Shown in pieces: positions 1-10,806 of a stretch of DNA of 64,000 nt. Position 1 is the first letter of the stretch. Each line of letters starts with the position of its first letter. The notes under the pieces are model-generated. The model was not told where the DNA came from. It made no database searches and saw only the letters and a list, made by a program, of their open reading frames with translations. The stretch covers positions 2,835,001-2,899,000 of the forward strand of contig JARFIW010000999.1 in NCBI GenBank assembly GCA_036346225.1, in the 5' to 3' direction. A program made the position numbers and the translations under genes. This stretch comes from Platerodrilus igneus (taxonomy: Eukaryota > Arthropoda > Insecta > Coleoptera > Lycidae).

Positions 1-115
1 GTCTTATAACACTACGCGCGCACTCCGCATCATTTTGCGCAGACGCGGTTGTCAGGGACGACGGAAATTGACGTATTCATTTAAAAATACGCGGGAATTT
101 ATTTACAAATTAAAT
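1..115. repeat. Dispersed repeat at window edge, probably 5' flank of piggyBac
   Basis: This stretch lies just before the piggyBac transposase N-terminus. It contains a 'gcgcagacgcgg' block followed by 'gacggaaatt' and a 'gcgggaatttatt' tract. A diverged copy in the same orientation lies at about 1,536-1,650, and a related sequence in the opposite orientation at about 29,230-29,480. It could be the piggyBac 5' untranslated or subterminal region, or an independent repeat. The window edge prevents finding the terminus. Confidence 0.4.
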
Positions 116-206
116 CTAACGTGATACATGCCGGTTGGCATGTAACGAACTCGCAGACTTAGCCGATTTTATTGATTCTTTTTTATTGTTTATTTTCAGA
201 CAAGCT

Positions 207-1132
207 ATGTTGCGTGACATGAAAAGAGCATTTAGTGAAAAAGAATTGGAAGAGATAGTTTCACGTCTTTGGGAGAGCGAAGATGACCTGGACAATTCAG
301 ATGATGAAAAAGAGGGACTATTTGACATAGAATCTATTCCAATTTTTTTTGACAACACGGAAACAGAAGTTTTAGTAAATAATGATCCCGTTTATGACGG
401 AGAAGAAGAAATACAAAGAGAAGACGTCCAAGAAGAAATACAAAGAGAAGACGTCCAAGAAGAAATACAAAGAAAAATAATTTAAAAGAAAAAGCATCTA
501 ACGCTAGATGGTTTCATAAACATCTAAATTTGAATGAAGAAAATTTGCAGTTTTTGGGAGATGACAATCTACCCCAAGAATTCTTGAATATGGATTTTCC
601 ATAGTTTTTTCCAATATTTGCTAGATAGAATTGTATACGAATGAAATCTTTATTCTACGCAGAAAGATATAAACAAACCTGCCCTTTTAACATCTGAAGA
701 TATCAAGAAATATTTGGGCATTTGTGTTTATATGTCACTAGTACATCTGCCTAATATTAGAGCATACTGGTCCAATAATCTAAGTTACTCTCAACTACAA
801 AATATCATGGGGCGATCCGAATTTGAAAGAATTCGCAAATTTATACATATTGCTGACAATAATTCCATACCTGACAATAACAGTCCCACCTTTCACAAAT
901 TGTATAAATTACGCCCAATTATTGAGCTGAATGCAAAATTTGATTCTGTATCATTAAAACAGTGCCTAGCTGTCGATGAGCAATTATGCGCTACGAAAGC
1001 CCGGCTCCATTTAAAGCAATATATGCCAGCAAAACCTCATAAACGGGGTTATAAATTCTTTTTATTACGTGATACTGACGGATTTACATACAAATTTGAA
1101 ATGTATACCGGCAAGGAAAATGATCCAAGTTT
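207..1132 (+). pseudogene. piggyBac transposase, N-terminal third (interrupted)
   Basis: This is the N-terminal part of a piggyBac-family transposase, a cut-and-paste enzyme that targets TTAA. It has an acidic N-terminal region (about 207-479) with a repeated EEIQREDVQ motif, then frame breaks around 480-700. The readable transposase core starts near 690 and includes GICVYMSLVHLPNIRAYW, the first catalytic Asp in LAVDEQL, and KPHKRGYKFFLLRD. The frame is lost right after KENDPSF, where a large insertion begins. The missing continuation is found at 5,401 and 19,252. A splice-acceptor-like sequence lies just before the ATG at 207, so a 5' exon outside the window is possible. Given the two insertions and frame breaks, this copy is inactive. 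Confidence 0.85.
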
Positions 1133-1683
1133 TGATACGCTTGGCACCACTGATACGGTCCACGTTTCACAATATTGCGCAATTATATATTATAGCATAA
1201 TTACGCGGCAAATTGTATCAAATACCAAACACGTTTACAATGATACAATTCTTATTTTAAAGTTTAAATAAAGCAAAGTATTCACTTAAAACGCGCCTTG
1301 CAGTTAAATCTCAGCTCATCTCCTCGTCGTTGTTTGGGTGTGAATTGCGTCACGTCATTGTTGAATCAGATTCTCTTCGTCTATCCTCGTTTGTTTGTAG
1401 GGGTAACGACACGGATACAGGTAGAGGTAACGATAGAAGGTAGAGATAAGATAGAGAAACCTACATCCTAAAAAAAGAAAAGACCGATACCACGACACAG
1501 GCAGATGTTACCGGCTTGACGTCTCGTGGCTAACAATGTCGTGTCGCACATTGCGCACTTGCGCCATTCACTCCGCGCCTGCGCATTCTTTTGTGCAAAC
1601 GCAACTGTCCGAAATGACGGAAATTAACAAGTCTATTTTAAAATACTGGCGGAAATTTACTCACATATTTAACAATGTCATCA

Positions 1684-1965
1684 TCATTTTGTTTTCGACC
1701 TTACTTAAGGTCGGTTTGACGCAGCTCTAACTTCTTTTCTAATCTGTGCTAATCTAAAAAAGCTCTACATACCCTTCACAACCTAAATTTCTAATAATTT
1801 GACTAATATAGTTTGGTCTAGATCTTCCTAAATCCTTCTATCTATTTCCTATCCAGCTGACTCTACATAGATATTAGCAACCTGATGGTTGTTAAAGAAC
1901 TCTAACATGTTTACATGATTACCATTTATAAGGAAATGAAATATAACCTGGTTATCCGCTTCAAA
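1684..1965 (-). repeat. Second, truncated copy of the LINE 3' end
   Basis: The sequence from about 1,684 to 1,860 parallels 2,275-2,450: both contain a 'cttacttaa...gtcggtttgacgcagctcta' tract followed by 'acatacccttcacaacctaaat' and 'aataatttgactaatata'. This is the 3' region of the same LINE, truncated at its 5' side. It suggests a second insertion or a local duplication. Confidence 0.6.
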
Positions 1966-1980
1966 AATGAAAAGTGTTAA

Positions 1981-2240
1981 ATAATATGTTATGGTAAGAC
2001 TTAAGCAACGAATCGCTGCCAACATGCCAGACCGCTACCTAATTGTGAGTTATGTCATGGTGACGTTTATTAAATTATATGTTATGGTAAGGCTTAAGCA
2101 ACGAAACGCTACCAACATGCCAGACCGCTACCTAATTGTGAGTTATGTCATGGTGACGTTTATTAAATTATATGTTATGGTAAGGCTTAAGCAACGAAAC
2201 GCTACCAACATGCCAGACCGCTAACTAATTGTGAGTTATG
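1981..2240. repeat. 93-bp tandem repeat, about 2.8 copies
   Basis: The unit beginning 'atgttatggtaag' recurs at 1,986, 2,079 and 2,172, exactly 93 bp apart. Each unit contains 'cttaagcaacga', 'catgccagaccgct' and 'gtgagttatgtc'. Because 93 is divisible by 3, a frame stays open through the array and yields a repeated 31-residue unit, but nothing indicates that it is translated. The array sits between the two LINE 3' ends. Confidence 0.85.
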
Positions 2241-2340
2241 TCCTGGTGACATTTAGTTAACTGATTTTTATTTTTTTGTTTTGTTTTCGAACTTACTTAA
2301 AGTCGGTTTGACGCAGCTCTAAATTCTTTTCTATTCTGAG

Positions 2341-2541
2341 CTAGTCTAAAAGGTCTACATACCCTTCACAACCTAAATCTCTAATAATTTGACTAATATA
2401 GCTTTGTCTAGGCCTTCCTACTCTATTTTTATTTGGTAGTCTATAATCTAAGACTTTACTAAATAGTCCCTCATGTCTTAACTGGTGCCCTATCATTCTA
2501 TCTCTCTGACCTTCAATTGTTTCCACATACAGGATCCTCAC
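2341..2541 (-). pseudogene. RTE-like LINE, C-terminal domain of ORF2
   Basis: This - strand frame has the basic C-terminal tail seen in RTE-like ORF2 proteins: RMIGHQLRHEGLF, then NRVGRPRQSYISQI and a stop. It is the 3'-most coding part of the LINE whose RT lies at 2,993-3,829. Between the two, the frame is broken near 2,550-2,740. Confidence 0.7.
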
Positions 2542-2744
2542 CTATCCTTCTATAAACTTCCTCGTTTGTTACTCTATCTGTCCAACTAATCTTTAACATT
2601 CTCCTATAACACCAAGTTTCAAAAGCTTCTATCTTTTCTTATCTACTTCTTTAATTGTCCAAGTCTCACTACCGTATAGTAGAACGCTCCATACGTATGA
2701 CTTTAAGAAACTTTTTCTATTATCTAAACTAATACTATTAGCTA

Positions 2745-3829
2745 TTAGTAAGTTTTTCTTTTTAAAAACATTTTTCTAGCTTGAGCTATTCTAGCTACTA
2801 TATCCCTTCTGCTACGTCCATCCTTTGTAATTATACTACCTAAATAGCAAAATTTATCTACCTCCTCTAACTCGGTATTACCTATTTTTAATTTTGGTTT
2901 AGAACTAGGCTGTAACTCACTTGTCATTATCTTTGTCTTTACCGAGTTAATTCTCATACTATAGTTACTCCGTAGTATCTCATCTAAAATATTTAAAACT
3001 CTCCTAACTCTTTTCTAGACTCTGCTATAATGGCTATATCATCTGCAAAACGTAACATGTCTATTTTCTGTCCCTGTACACTAATACCTATCTCTTTTCT
3101 CTCTCTGGCTAAGTTTAAAGCTTCCTCAATATAAACATTAAAAATCAAGAGAGACAGTATACAACCCTGTCTAACACCATTTCTAATCTTAGCTTCCTTT
3201 TCTATTTCATCAAATCTAATTACTACGCTTTGGTTTTTATATAGACTGTAAATAATTTTTCTATCTTTATGAGAGATTCCTATTTTTTGCAAAATCCTGA
3301 ACATAACAATCCAATTAACCCTATCAAATGCTTTTTCTAAATCTACAAATGCAATATGAGTCTTTTTATTATTTTGTAACCTTTTTTCGATAATTACCCT
3401 AATCATTAGTATCGGTTCTCTAGTCCCTCTGTCTTTACGAAAACCATATTGGTCTTCGCCTAAATAATTCTCAGTCAAAGCTACTACTCTATTTTTAATT
3501 ATTATTGTTAGTATTTTGGAAGCATGAGAAGTTAAACTAACCGTTCTAAAATTCTCACACCTATCAGCTCCTGACTTTTTTGGGATTGGGATAATAATAT
3601 TTTTTTCGAAATCTATTGGAACCTCACCTGTGTCATATATTACATTTATTAGTTCATATAATCTGTCCAAAGTTTTCTGACTTGCATATTTTATTAATTC
3701 TGCGGGAATATCGTCTATCCCTGGCGCTTTATTTAATTTAAGATTCCGAATAGCTCTATCAAATTCCTCTCTTAATATTGAGAACCCTATTTCTACATCC
3801 TCTTCTTGGTCGTTCTCTAACTCATCCAT
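2745..3829 (-). pseudogene. RTE-like LINE reverse transcriptase domain
   Basis: This is the reverse transcriptase of a non-LTR retrotransposon, read on the - strand. The main block (3,829 to 2,993) contains NKAPGIDDIPAELIKY, an FVDLEKAFDRV motif (RT motif A Asp), GVRQGCILS (motif B), and the catalytic FADD box in LRFADDIAII. A following block (2,957-2,745) gives FCYLGSIITKDG, the YLG motif downstream of the RT palm. The two are separated by a frame break near 2,960-2,990. The closest group I can name is RTE-like, the type often annotated as 'craniofacial development protein 2-like' in insect genomes. Stops and shifts make this copy inactive. Confidence 0.85.
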
Positions 3830-4496
3830 ATCGTCTCCCTTATATAAATCTTCTAAATATCTTTTCCATCTATCAGCTACCTCAACTTTATTTATTAGAA
3901 GCTTATTATTCTCGTCTCTAATACCATTATATTTTTCCTATCTTCCCAAAAACTTTTTAACTGCCCTGTAAGCCCTGTCTGACTTACCTACTCTCAAATC
4001 ATCTTGTATTCCTTACAATTCTCCTCCATCCATTTATTTCTAGCTTTTCTACACTCATGTACTATCTTATTTCTAACTGTATTATATTTTTGCTTCCTTT
4101 CACTATCCACTTCTCTGAAAGGTTTAAGCTTTCTTCTATTCTCTATTAAATCTAATATCTCCTTTGTTACCCACGGTTTTCTAGCTTCTATTTTTTCTTA
4201 CCTATAGTCTGTGTTGCTGTATCATGTACCGTCAGTTTTATTTCTTTCCATCTATTTTCTACGTTCCTCCTACAGCTATCTCTTTGCACTTATTATCTAA
4301 TACTTGTTTATATTCCTCTTTACCCTACTATCATTAAGCTTACCTAGATCCCATCCTCTCTTTTCACCTTTCTCAATTTTTGAATTTTAGTTTACACTTC
4401 ATTTTAACTAAGTTATGATCGCTATCTATGTCAGCCCTTGGATAACTACGACAGTTTTAACTTGGTTTCTAAATCTTTGTTTAACTAAAATATAAT

Positions 4497-5297
4497 CTAT
4501 TTGGTATCTAGCTCTATCACCTGGGGCTTTCCAGGTATATCTTCTCTAACATGTTGTTCGAATAGGGTGTTAACAGTTACTAATCTATGTTCCTGGCAAA
4601 ACTCAACTAATCTTTCTCCTCTATCATTTCGTCTGCCATACCCAAATTTTCCTACCATTTTTCCCTCACTACCTTCTCCCACTGATGCATTAAAATCGCC
4701 CATAACTATTAAATTCTCATCTCCTTTTACTTTTCTCACTATACTATTTATATCCTCGTATACCTTTTCTACTTCCTCATCCTCGTACTGAGTTGTTGGC
4801 ATGTAAACCTGTACTAAAACAGTGTCTGTGGGTTTTGTACTCAATCTAACCATAATTATTCTATCACTAAATTGTAAGTACTCTTTAACTTTATGCCCTA
4901 ATCTTTTATCTAACACTATTCCTACGCCTGCATGTGCATTAGTTGAAGAAGTTGTAATTATTCTATAATTCTCCTTCCAAAAGTCATTACTATCTGGCCA
5001 TCTCACCTCACTAATACCTAAAATGTCCAGCTTTTGCTTTCTCATTTCGACTAATAAATTCGTTAACTTATCTACTCTGAGTAATGACCTTACATTCCAA
5101 GTCCCTATCACTAAATCAAACTGTTGTTTTATATTTTTACGATGACGAGCCCCAAGTACCCCCTCCCGGAGATCCGAATGAGGGAGTATTTTACCTCCGG
5201 ACAAGAATTTTACTTGTGAGCTCTCCATCATATCTATTTCGTGTTTTAGGCCACGCACACCTGGGAAATATTGTGGTAGGCTCCCATATCTTTCCAC
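4497..5297 (-). pseudogene. RTE-like LINE APE-type endonuclease domain
   Basis: This is the N-terminal apurinic-type endonuclease of the same LINE, which nicks target DNA for target-primed reverse transcription. Visible family motifs are VIGTWNVRSL at the domain start, LGISEVRW (catalytic Glu region), VQVYMPT, and VMGDFNASVG (catalytic Asp-Asn region). About 75 residues precede the domain. The reading frame ends at 4,497, and the linker to the RT (3,830-4,490) is broken by several shifts. The segment at 5,160-5,215, near the 5' end, resembles part of the SINE repeat described at 22-23 kb. Confidence 0.85.
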
Positions 5298-5400
5298 AAC
5301 GCAGTTTTTAAAGATTTTAGCAAAAAGCCGTATCCGTCACGGCCAACCCCCAACAACCCCCAACATTTAACAATGTACATTTCCAAATTTGGAATGTAAC

Positions 5401-5723
5401 AGTTTCCGAACAGCAGATGAACCGGATTTAGGGGCTTCTGCAAATACTGTTGTACGTCTTTGCAGAATTGTTCCATAAAATAAAAGATATAGAGTGTATT
5501 TTGATAATTTCAACACTTCACTCCCATTAGTAGTGTATCTTGCACAGAATGGTATTCATAGCTTGGGTACAGTTCGCCGACCAAGGATGCCAAATTGCAA
5601 GTTGCCCAAAGAAAATGAAATAAAGAAGAAAGCAAGAGGCACGTCATTTGAAAATGTGACAGACATTGAAGGAGTTGAGGTGTCCGCAGTCTTGTGGCAG
5701 GACAACAAGGTGGTCACATTGTT
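5401..5723 (+). pseudogene. piggyBac transposase, middle third
   Basis: This is the continuation of the piggyBac transposase after insertion 1. It reads from EPDLGASANTVVRL through the second catalytic Asp in VYFDNFNTSLPLVVYL, then GTVRRPRMPNCKLP and WQDNKVVTLLSS. One in-frame stop (TAA in place of a codon near 5,477) is present. The frame is cut at the 6-bp target ATCGTC by the palindromic element. It matches the piggyBac DDE core in order and spacing. Confidence 0.88.
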
Positions 5724-5729
5724 ATCGTC
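5724..5729. repeat. 6-bp target-site duplication, left copy
   Basis: ATCGTC immediately precedes the element terminus AGTAGACC. The same hexamer follows the right terminus at 19,246-19,251. Fusing the piggyBac halves through one copy restores the transposase reading frame, so this is a true insertion footprint. Confidence 0.92.
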
Positions 5730-6660
5730 AGTAGACCATTTTCAGTGAACTTACCGCCACATTTCCTCCAGAATCCCACGTTTCCTCACACATCTGGACC
5801 AATTTACATGTAAATTCCCATAAGGAGCAAATGAGGGAGATGAATCTCCACCTGACTCCTCCTTGCTCTCCTCCTTGCTCGGACACCCCCACAACCATTT
5901 TGATTACATCACACCCGCATTCTTTCCACCCGCGAGATAAATCTTTCTCCACATTTCCACCCACGAGATAAACCTATCTTGTTTGGTATCAATTAATATT
6001 AGAATTTTCTTAGCTACCCGAATCTCTAGGAATTTTTAGATTGCATCATCCCCAGGAGCTACCCTATTTTAATATTTCTTACCTGTAGCAACTTTTGAGC
6101 GTTCTTATAAATTTTTTTAGTCATGCGATACATCTTGTTAGTCTAAAATTTTATGTAGAATCCAAATCTGTAAACAGATTTGAAATGGGACCACGCCCTG
6201 CAAAGTTATACCCTTTAAAGTCCTGATCTTCTAATTTTGCTATTTGCTCTATAAGCAAACCTAACAAATAGTTTTCTTCGTCTAGCCATTGCATCTTTCG
6301 AGATAAACCTATCTTGTTTGGTATCAATTAATATTAGAATTTTCTCAGCTACCCAAATTTCTAGGAATTTTTAGAATGCATCACCCCAAGGAGCTACCCC
6401 AATTTTAAGATTTCTTACCTGTAGCGATTTCCGACCGTCCTTAAACATTTTTTTATACATGCGATACATCTTGTTAGTCTAGAATTTTATGTAGAATCCG
6501 AATCTGTAAATAGATTTAAAATCGAACCACTCCTTACCATTTTACACACACCTCTAAATTATAAATTTCCTGCAGCTTATACCTAAAAGAAAATCTAAAA
6601 CCATTCTTAAAACTTTTATTACAGACAATTTTTACTAATACAGTTTAAATTTTGTAAACC
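5730..6660 (-). repeat. Subterminal repeats of the left arm
   Basis: Mirror of 18,298-19,245. It contains two tandem copies of a ~350-bp module (about 5,964-6,215 and 6,305-6,560), each with 'gatacatcttgttagtct' and the complement of 'ctacaggtaagaaatctt'. The outermost 250 bp holds GGAAATGTGG-type direct repeats. No intact gene is seen. Confidence 0.75.
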
Positions 6661-6709
6661 ACATTTCTAAATACATATTTACAATTTTTTATTTTCAACC
6701 TAGAACTTG

Positions 6710-7095
6710 TCATAGCGGGTCATACTTATTAATATTTATTTCTAAATAGAGCACTTTTTCCAAAGACCAACCGGACTCGCATGTTTCAAATTCCTCTGAT
6801 TTTGTTCGCATGGTTTCGCTTAAGACCTCGTACGTATTTTCCAGATTACTAGAAGACGTTATAACCACATTTTTGTGTTAAAGGATTTCACATCGGTAGT
6901 CTCTTCCCCCATTTTGGTGTAAACGCCGTAGAGTTCGCAATAGACTTTTACTGCTGTATGTTGTATTCTTTTTTCATTTATTAATCGAATAAATCGCTCT
7001 TTCTGCTTCCAAAGAAACTCGGACACTCCATCGTCGACGCTGGCGTTATTTATGCGATAGCTAGCCATACGGTTGTTAAACGCTGTGCTAATCAT
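6710..7095 (-). pseudogene. Polymerase B N-terminal remnant, left arm copy
   Basis: Mirror copy of 17,874-18,259, where the full description is given. Here the frame breaks earlier, at residue 77, because an A-run is one base shorter (near 6,885). Otherwise the sequence equals the right copy. Confidence 0.6.
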
Positions 7096-7097
7096 TT

Positions 7098-7478
7098 CTA
7101 CGCCATCTTCGCCAGTAGCGGTAACTGTGGCATTTTATGTCTGTTGCTTCTCAAGTGTGCGGCATATGTATTCTTTTCCATTTCGAAATCGCATACTTTA
7201 CACATAATTCGTGGTTGTTTCGTACAAGGTCCTTTAACAGCTGGCGGAGCTGAACGTTTAAGGCTTAATGACATACCGTGCTGTTTTTCCTTGTGTCGCA
7301 GTAAGTTGTCCATTCTCGTAAAAGCGAAACCGCAAGTCCCACAGTTTAAGTACTTTGCTGCGGACGGCTTAACCTTGGACGATGTTGCACCACGACATTT
7401 GTTCTGGTGCCGTATGAGCATTTTTCCAGGTATAGGAAGCACCGCAAGAGTTGCACTTAAAACGTTTGCAGATACCAT
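7098..7478 (-). pseudogene. Three-zinc-finger ORF, left arm copy (frameshifted)
   Basis: Mirror copy of the intact right-arm ORF at 17,488-17,871. The first zinc finger is destroyed by a missing T near 7,460 and a missing dinucleotide near 7,420, after which the frame rejoins and fingers 2 and 3 are intact. Because the right copy is open, the left differences could be assembly errors. Confidence 0.7.
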
Positions 7479-7502
7479 TTTAGTACAAAACAAAATCCGC
7501 AC

Positions 7503-10260
7503 TATAAGACTTGACTTGTAAGCGAACTAACTTATAACTAAAGAGTTTATTCTTGCGCACCTGCTTTATGTACCCTATAGAATGCAAACCGAAGGTTTCC
7601 GAAGATACCCGAACGAAGTCTCGGATTCAGCGAGGAACTAAATGACGTCATAATCCTCGCAGCTCGTCCAATACATTTAGCACCAATGTATGCGCCCGGT
7701 TCGCTTTGTCCATGCTGCGAATACCGTTAGTAGAAGCATCGAAAACGTCTTCCATGTTATACGGATCGCGTGCATATTAAAAATCCAAAAGGGTGATAGC
7801 ACACGCACACAAATTGTATGCAAGTCGTGCTGTAGAAGATGCAGTGCTACTATAACCAAAAACACTTTAAACCTTTGCTAAGGGAATACCAAACTTGTTT
7901 ACAGAATACTTACTAATAAACCAATTTAATTTTAAATAACTTCTACGTCATACTTTAGGAAATGGTAGGCTTGAATATTTTCTAAATAAATCACCGAGCG
8001 AAAGTATATGTAGCAGTATTTAAATTAACCATTAATTTCCCATTTTACGACCATAGTTAATTATAGATTAAAATTTAATTTGTGCACGCTCGAGCTTCTC
8101 GTAAACTAACATATTTTATAGCAACAATGCGCTGTATAATACATGCATACCCTTCGCCGCGCTACTGCTATTCTTGTAATTGCTAGAAAAGTCACTCTCC
8201 TTTTACTGTTAGGAGCGATGCAAAGCACCATTTTTTATACTTTCTATAGCACATCGCACACTTTTTCGTCTGATAATTAAATTTTGCTTCTGTAGGCTTT
8301 TACACTTTCGCATAGCGGTCGGCCGCACGTATTGATTTCTAGAACCGGTAAGTACTCGATATCGTCCAAATAGAGAATTAGATGCTCGATGTCTATCAAT
8401 TTCCGATTCCCTCGTAAAGGTAGGAAAACCCAGTCAATAATCCATTATACTTCAACCCGCTTCTGATAATTTACAAACATTTTTCAAACGACAATGGGCC
8501 GACAATTTTTAAACCTCCGAGGAATCTTTAAGTTTTGATCAATTACACATCCGAGCTACGCGTAAACTAACATATTTTGCAGCAACTGTGCACTGTATAA
8601 TACATGCATACCCACTTCTCTGCGCTACTGCTATTCTTGTAGTTGCTTGGAAAAGTCAGTCGCCCTTTTATTGTTAGGACCGATGCAAAGCACCATTCCA
8701 TACTTTCTTTATAAGTGTAGCACATCGCGCACTTTTTGTCGGTTAATTAATTTTGTTTATGTAGGCCTTTACACTTTCGCTTATTTAAACATCTAATACG
8801 ACTGATTAACCACTTTCGATTATTCTAACGGGGAACCACCATACATTCCACCACACCGTTCTTTTTTGAATCCTATGGGCTTCCGCACACTAACACCCGA
8901 CGTATCTTTCCTACTATTTGTTAAACAAAAACTACCGGTATCGCCATTGTGGACGTAAGCAGATGTTTGTGTATGTGTACGAGAACATGTAACCATATAC
9001 ATTAATCAGTCTAAGCTATTTTATTTAGTCCACGAAAACTACTATTATTTTTCTAAACCATAATTAATAATCGCCTTTATAGGTTCCACATTTCGACCAT
9101 TTCCCAATGACTGGTGTTACGTACATGGAAACTTTAATTTCTTATTGAGAGAATTCTTATTCTCCCACGCACTGCTGCGTAGCTGCATGCCCACCCCTTT
9201 TGGAGGTATATGCTCGTTATAGGTTGTAAGACCCTCGGTTTTACTTAACTACAATTCGTGAGACCCCTTTAATCTTTTTAATCGTATCTTTCTCGCCTAC
9301 AGTACAGTAGGACTTAATATTACTACCAACAAATTCTAATACTGGACCCCATTAAATATGTCTTTAATTTCCTACAACTTTTTTGTTGACAAGTGTTATA
9401 TTGTATTTATTATACGCGGGTAGTCACTCTTTTAAGATAAATATATTTTGCTAGGTATCGACTAATATTAAATTTTTCTAGGGATCCCAAATCTGTAAAT
9501 AAATTTTAAATAGAACCACCCCATACAAAGTTATGCCTTTAATGACCCCAAACTTCTAATTTTACCCATCTATATTTAACTCCATCTTTAAAACCCTTTT
9601 TTGCTACGCAAGACATATGCTTTAACCAACCGTTTCTCTAGAAATCTAAAACCGCAGTGTCCCGCGAATACCACGTGGAGATAACACGTATACTCTGTCA
9701 ACCAGGATAGAAGCCGGAAGAATTTGGAAGGTGGAAGAAGAACTTAAAAATTATGGAATCTTAAAACTAATATATACAATAGATTTACAAAATCTAAACA
9801 ACTATCTTATATCTTTACACCCCCCCCCCATGCGTAGATTGTTGTACTATTAGGAATGATGTACCTTTTGTCATCTTCCCTCGATAAACTAATTTTATTA
9901 ATAAGCTGCGTATGCAAATCGTATTCTTTTACTCCGGATACATACACCGGCAAGTACTCCACACCAAATAAAGAATTAGATGCTTGGTAACTGTTAACAT
10001 CCGCTTCCTTCGTGTACGCCAAAACACATCCCAGCCCGCGTGCACCCCTGCGCATGCACACCCCTGCCCATGCGCGCCCATGCGCGTACGCACCCCTGCC
10101 CATGCGCACCCCTCTTTGTGCGACTGCTATTTCGTGGTAACGTTACAGCCTTTTATAAATAAAGAACAATGTTATACACTATTATAAAATGTTTATTCTG
10201 ACATTATACATAACAAATTTAAAAATATTTAAGTCATTTAAACTTAATTTTAATACAAAG
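7503..10260 (-). other. Left arm, degenerate middle section
   Basis: Mirror of 14,694-17,463. It holds two diverged copies of a ~240-bp module (about 8,085-8,330 and 8,560-8,800), a degenerate copy of part of ORF C (about 9,145-9,240), a GC-rich 'gcgcatgggcaggggt' type repeat (about 10,025-10,115) and AT-rich filler. No full-length gene is recognisable. Confidence 0.6.
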
Positions 10261-10806
10261 TTATACACAGAAGACAGTCCTTTCTTTATGTTTGTTTGCA
10301 GTGGTTTTAATTTTATCTAATTTTATTCGCAGCTTAAAATTTAAATCTACACCCAAGTCTTCTATCTCCTTTTCTAGCCAATAGTTTGATACATAAAGAC
10401 CGTCTAGGTTTTCGAATTGTAAAATGTACCGAAGTTTGCCTCTATATTTAAAGTCTTTGATTCCGCCGACAACCAGATCCATTCCTTCGTGTAATTCTTG
10501 CAGCTTGTGACAATCTTTTAATCGCAGCTTTCCCACTATATCCTGCATACGTATCTTGTTAGCTTGATCGACTTCTTCTTGTCGGTATTGGAGGAAATCC
10601 TTTTTCTCCCACACACTGTTGCGTAGTTGCATGTCCACCACTTTTGGGAATATATGGTTGTTATAGGTTGTAAGACCCTCGGTTTTAAATGATCCGAAAG
10701 GTTCTTTACTGGGCAAATATACAATGTTTAGCGGAACCCCTTTACGTGTGGTGTACGCCAAGATTACGAAACCCGCATTCCTTAGTTCTTCTTTGTTATC
10801 TGCCAT
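10261..10806 (-). CDS. Element ORF C, left arm: unknown protein, 181 aa
   Basis: This open frame starts with ATG in MADNKEELRNAGFVILAY and runs 181 codons to a TAA at 10,261. The C-terminal half is rich in charged residues (LEKEIEDLGVDLNFKLRIKL). I see no known catalytic motif, membrane segment or zinc finger. Its start overlaps the end of ORF B (stop at 10,782) by 25 bp in a different frame, and both arms share this overlap, so it is likely original rather than an error. ORF C may be a separate gene or the C-terminal part of ORF B. The right-arm copy has two homopolymer shifts; this left copy is intact. Confidence 0.6.
   Translation of the reverse strand: MADNKEELRNAGFVILAYTTRKGVPLNIVYLPSKEPFGSFKTEGLTTYNNHIFPKVVDMQLRNSVWEKKDFLQYRQEEVDQANKIRMQDIVGKLRLKDCHKLQELHEGMDLVVGGIKDFKYRGKLRYILQFENLDGLYVSNYWLEKEIEDLGVDLNFKLRIKLDKIKTTANKHKERTVFCV

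Larger units (their letters stand above)
1133..5400. mobile_element. Insertion 1 into piggyBac: RTE-like LINE plus repeats
   Basis: The piggyBac frame stops at about 1,132 and resumes at 5,401. The pentamer AGTTT occurs on both sides (1,128-1,132 and 5,401-5,405) and could be a 5-bp target duplication; joining there restores the transposase frame. The inserted DNA contains an RTE-like LINE on the - strand (about 5,300 down to 2,270), a 93-bp tandem repeat and a second truncated LINE 3' end. The first ~500 bp (1,133-1,680) is not LINE coding sequence and includes a copy of the repeat seen at 1-115. It may be one nested unit or several successive insertions. Confidence 0.65.

Noticed and set aside
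4501..4791. 96-codon + strand frame opposite the LINE endonuclease
   Set aside because: Ser/Pro/Thr-rich shadow of the - strand endonuclease coding sequence.
7690..7881. 63-codon frame with CKSCCRRC (mirror 17,085-17,276)
   Set aside because: The Cys cluster looks like a metal site, but the frame is short, overlaps another frame of equal length on the opposite strand and has no recognisable family.
9807..10109. Gly/Arg/Ala-rich 100-codon frame on the - strand (and mirror at 14,845-15,147)
   Set aside because: The first half is a translation of a GC-rich tandem repeat, and the start lies within it. Only the later SNSLFG-type segment looks protein-like, so I describe it under the arm section and not as a gene.
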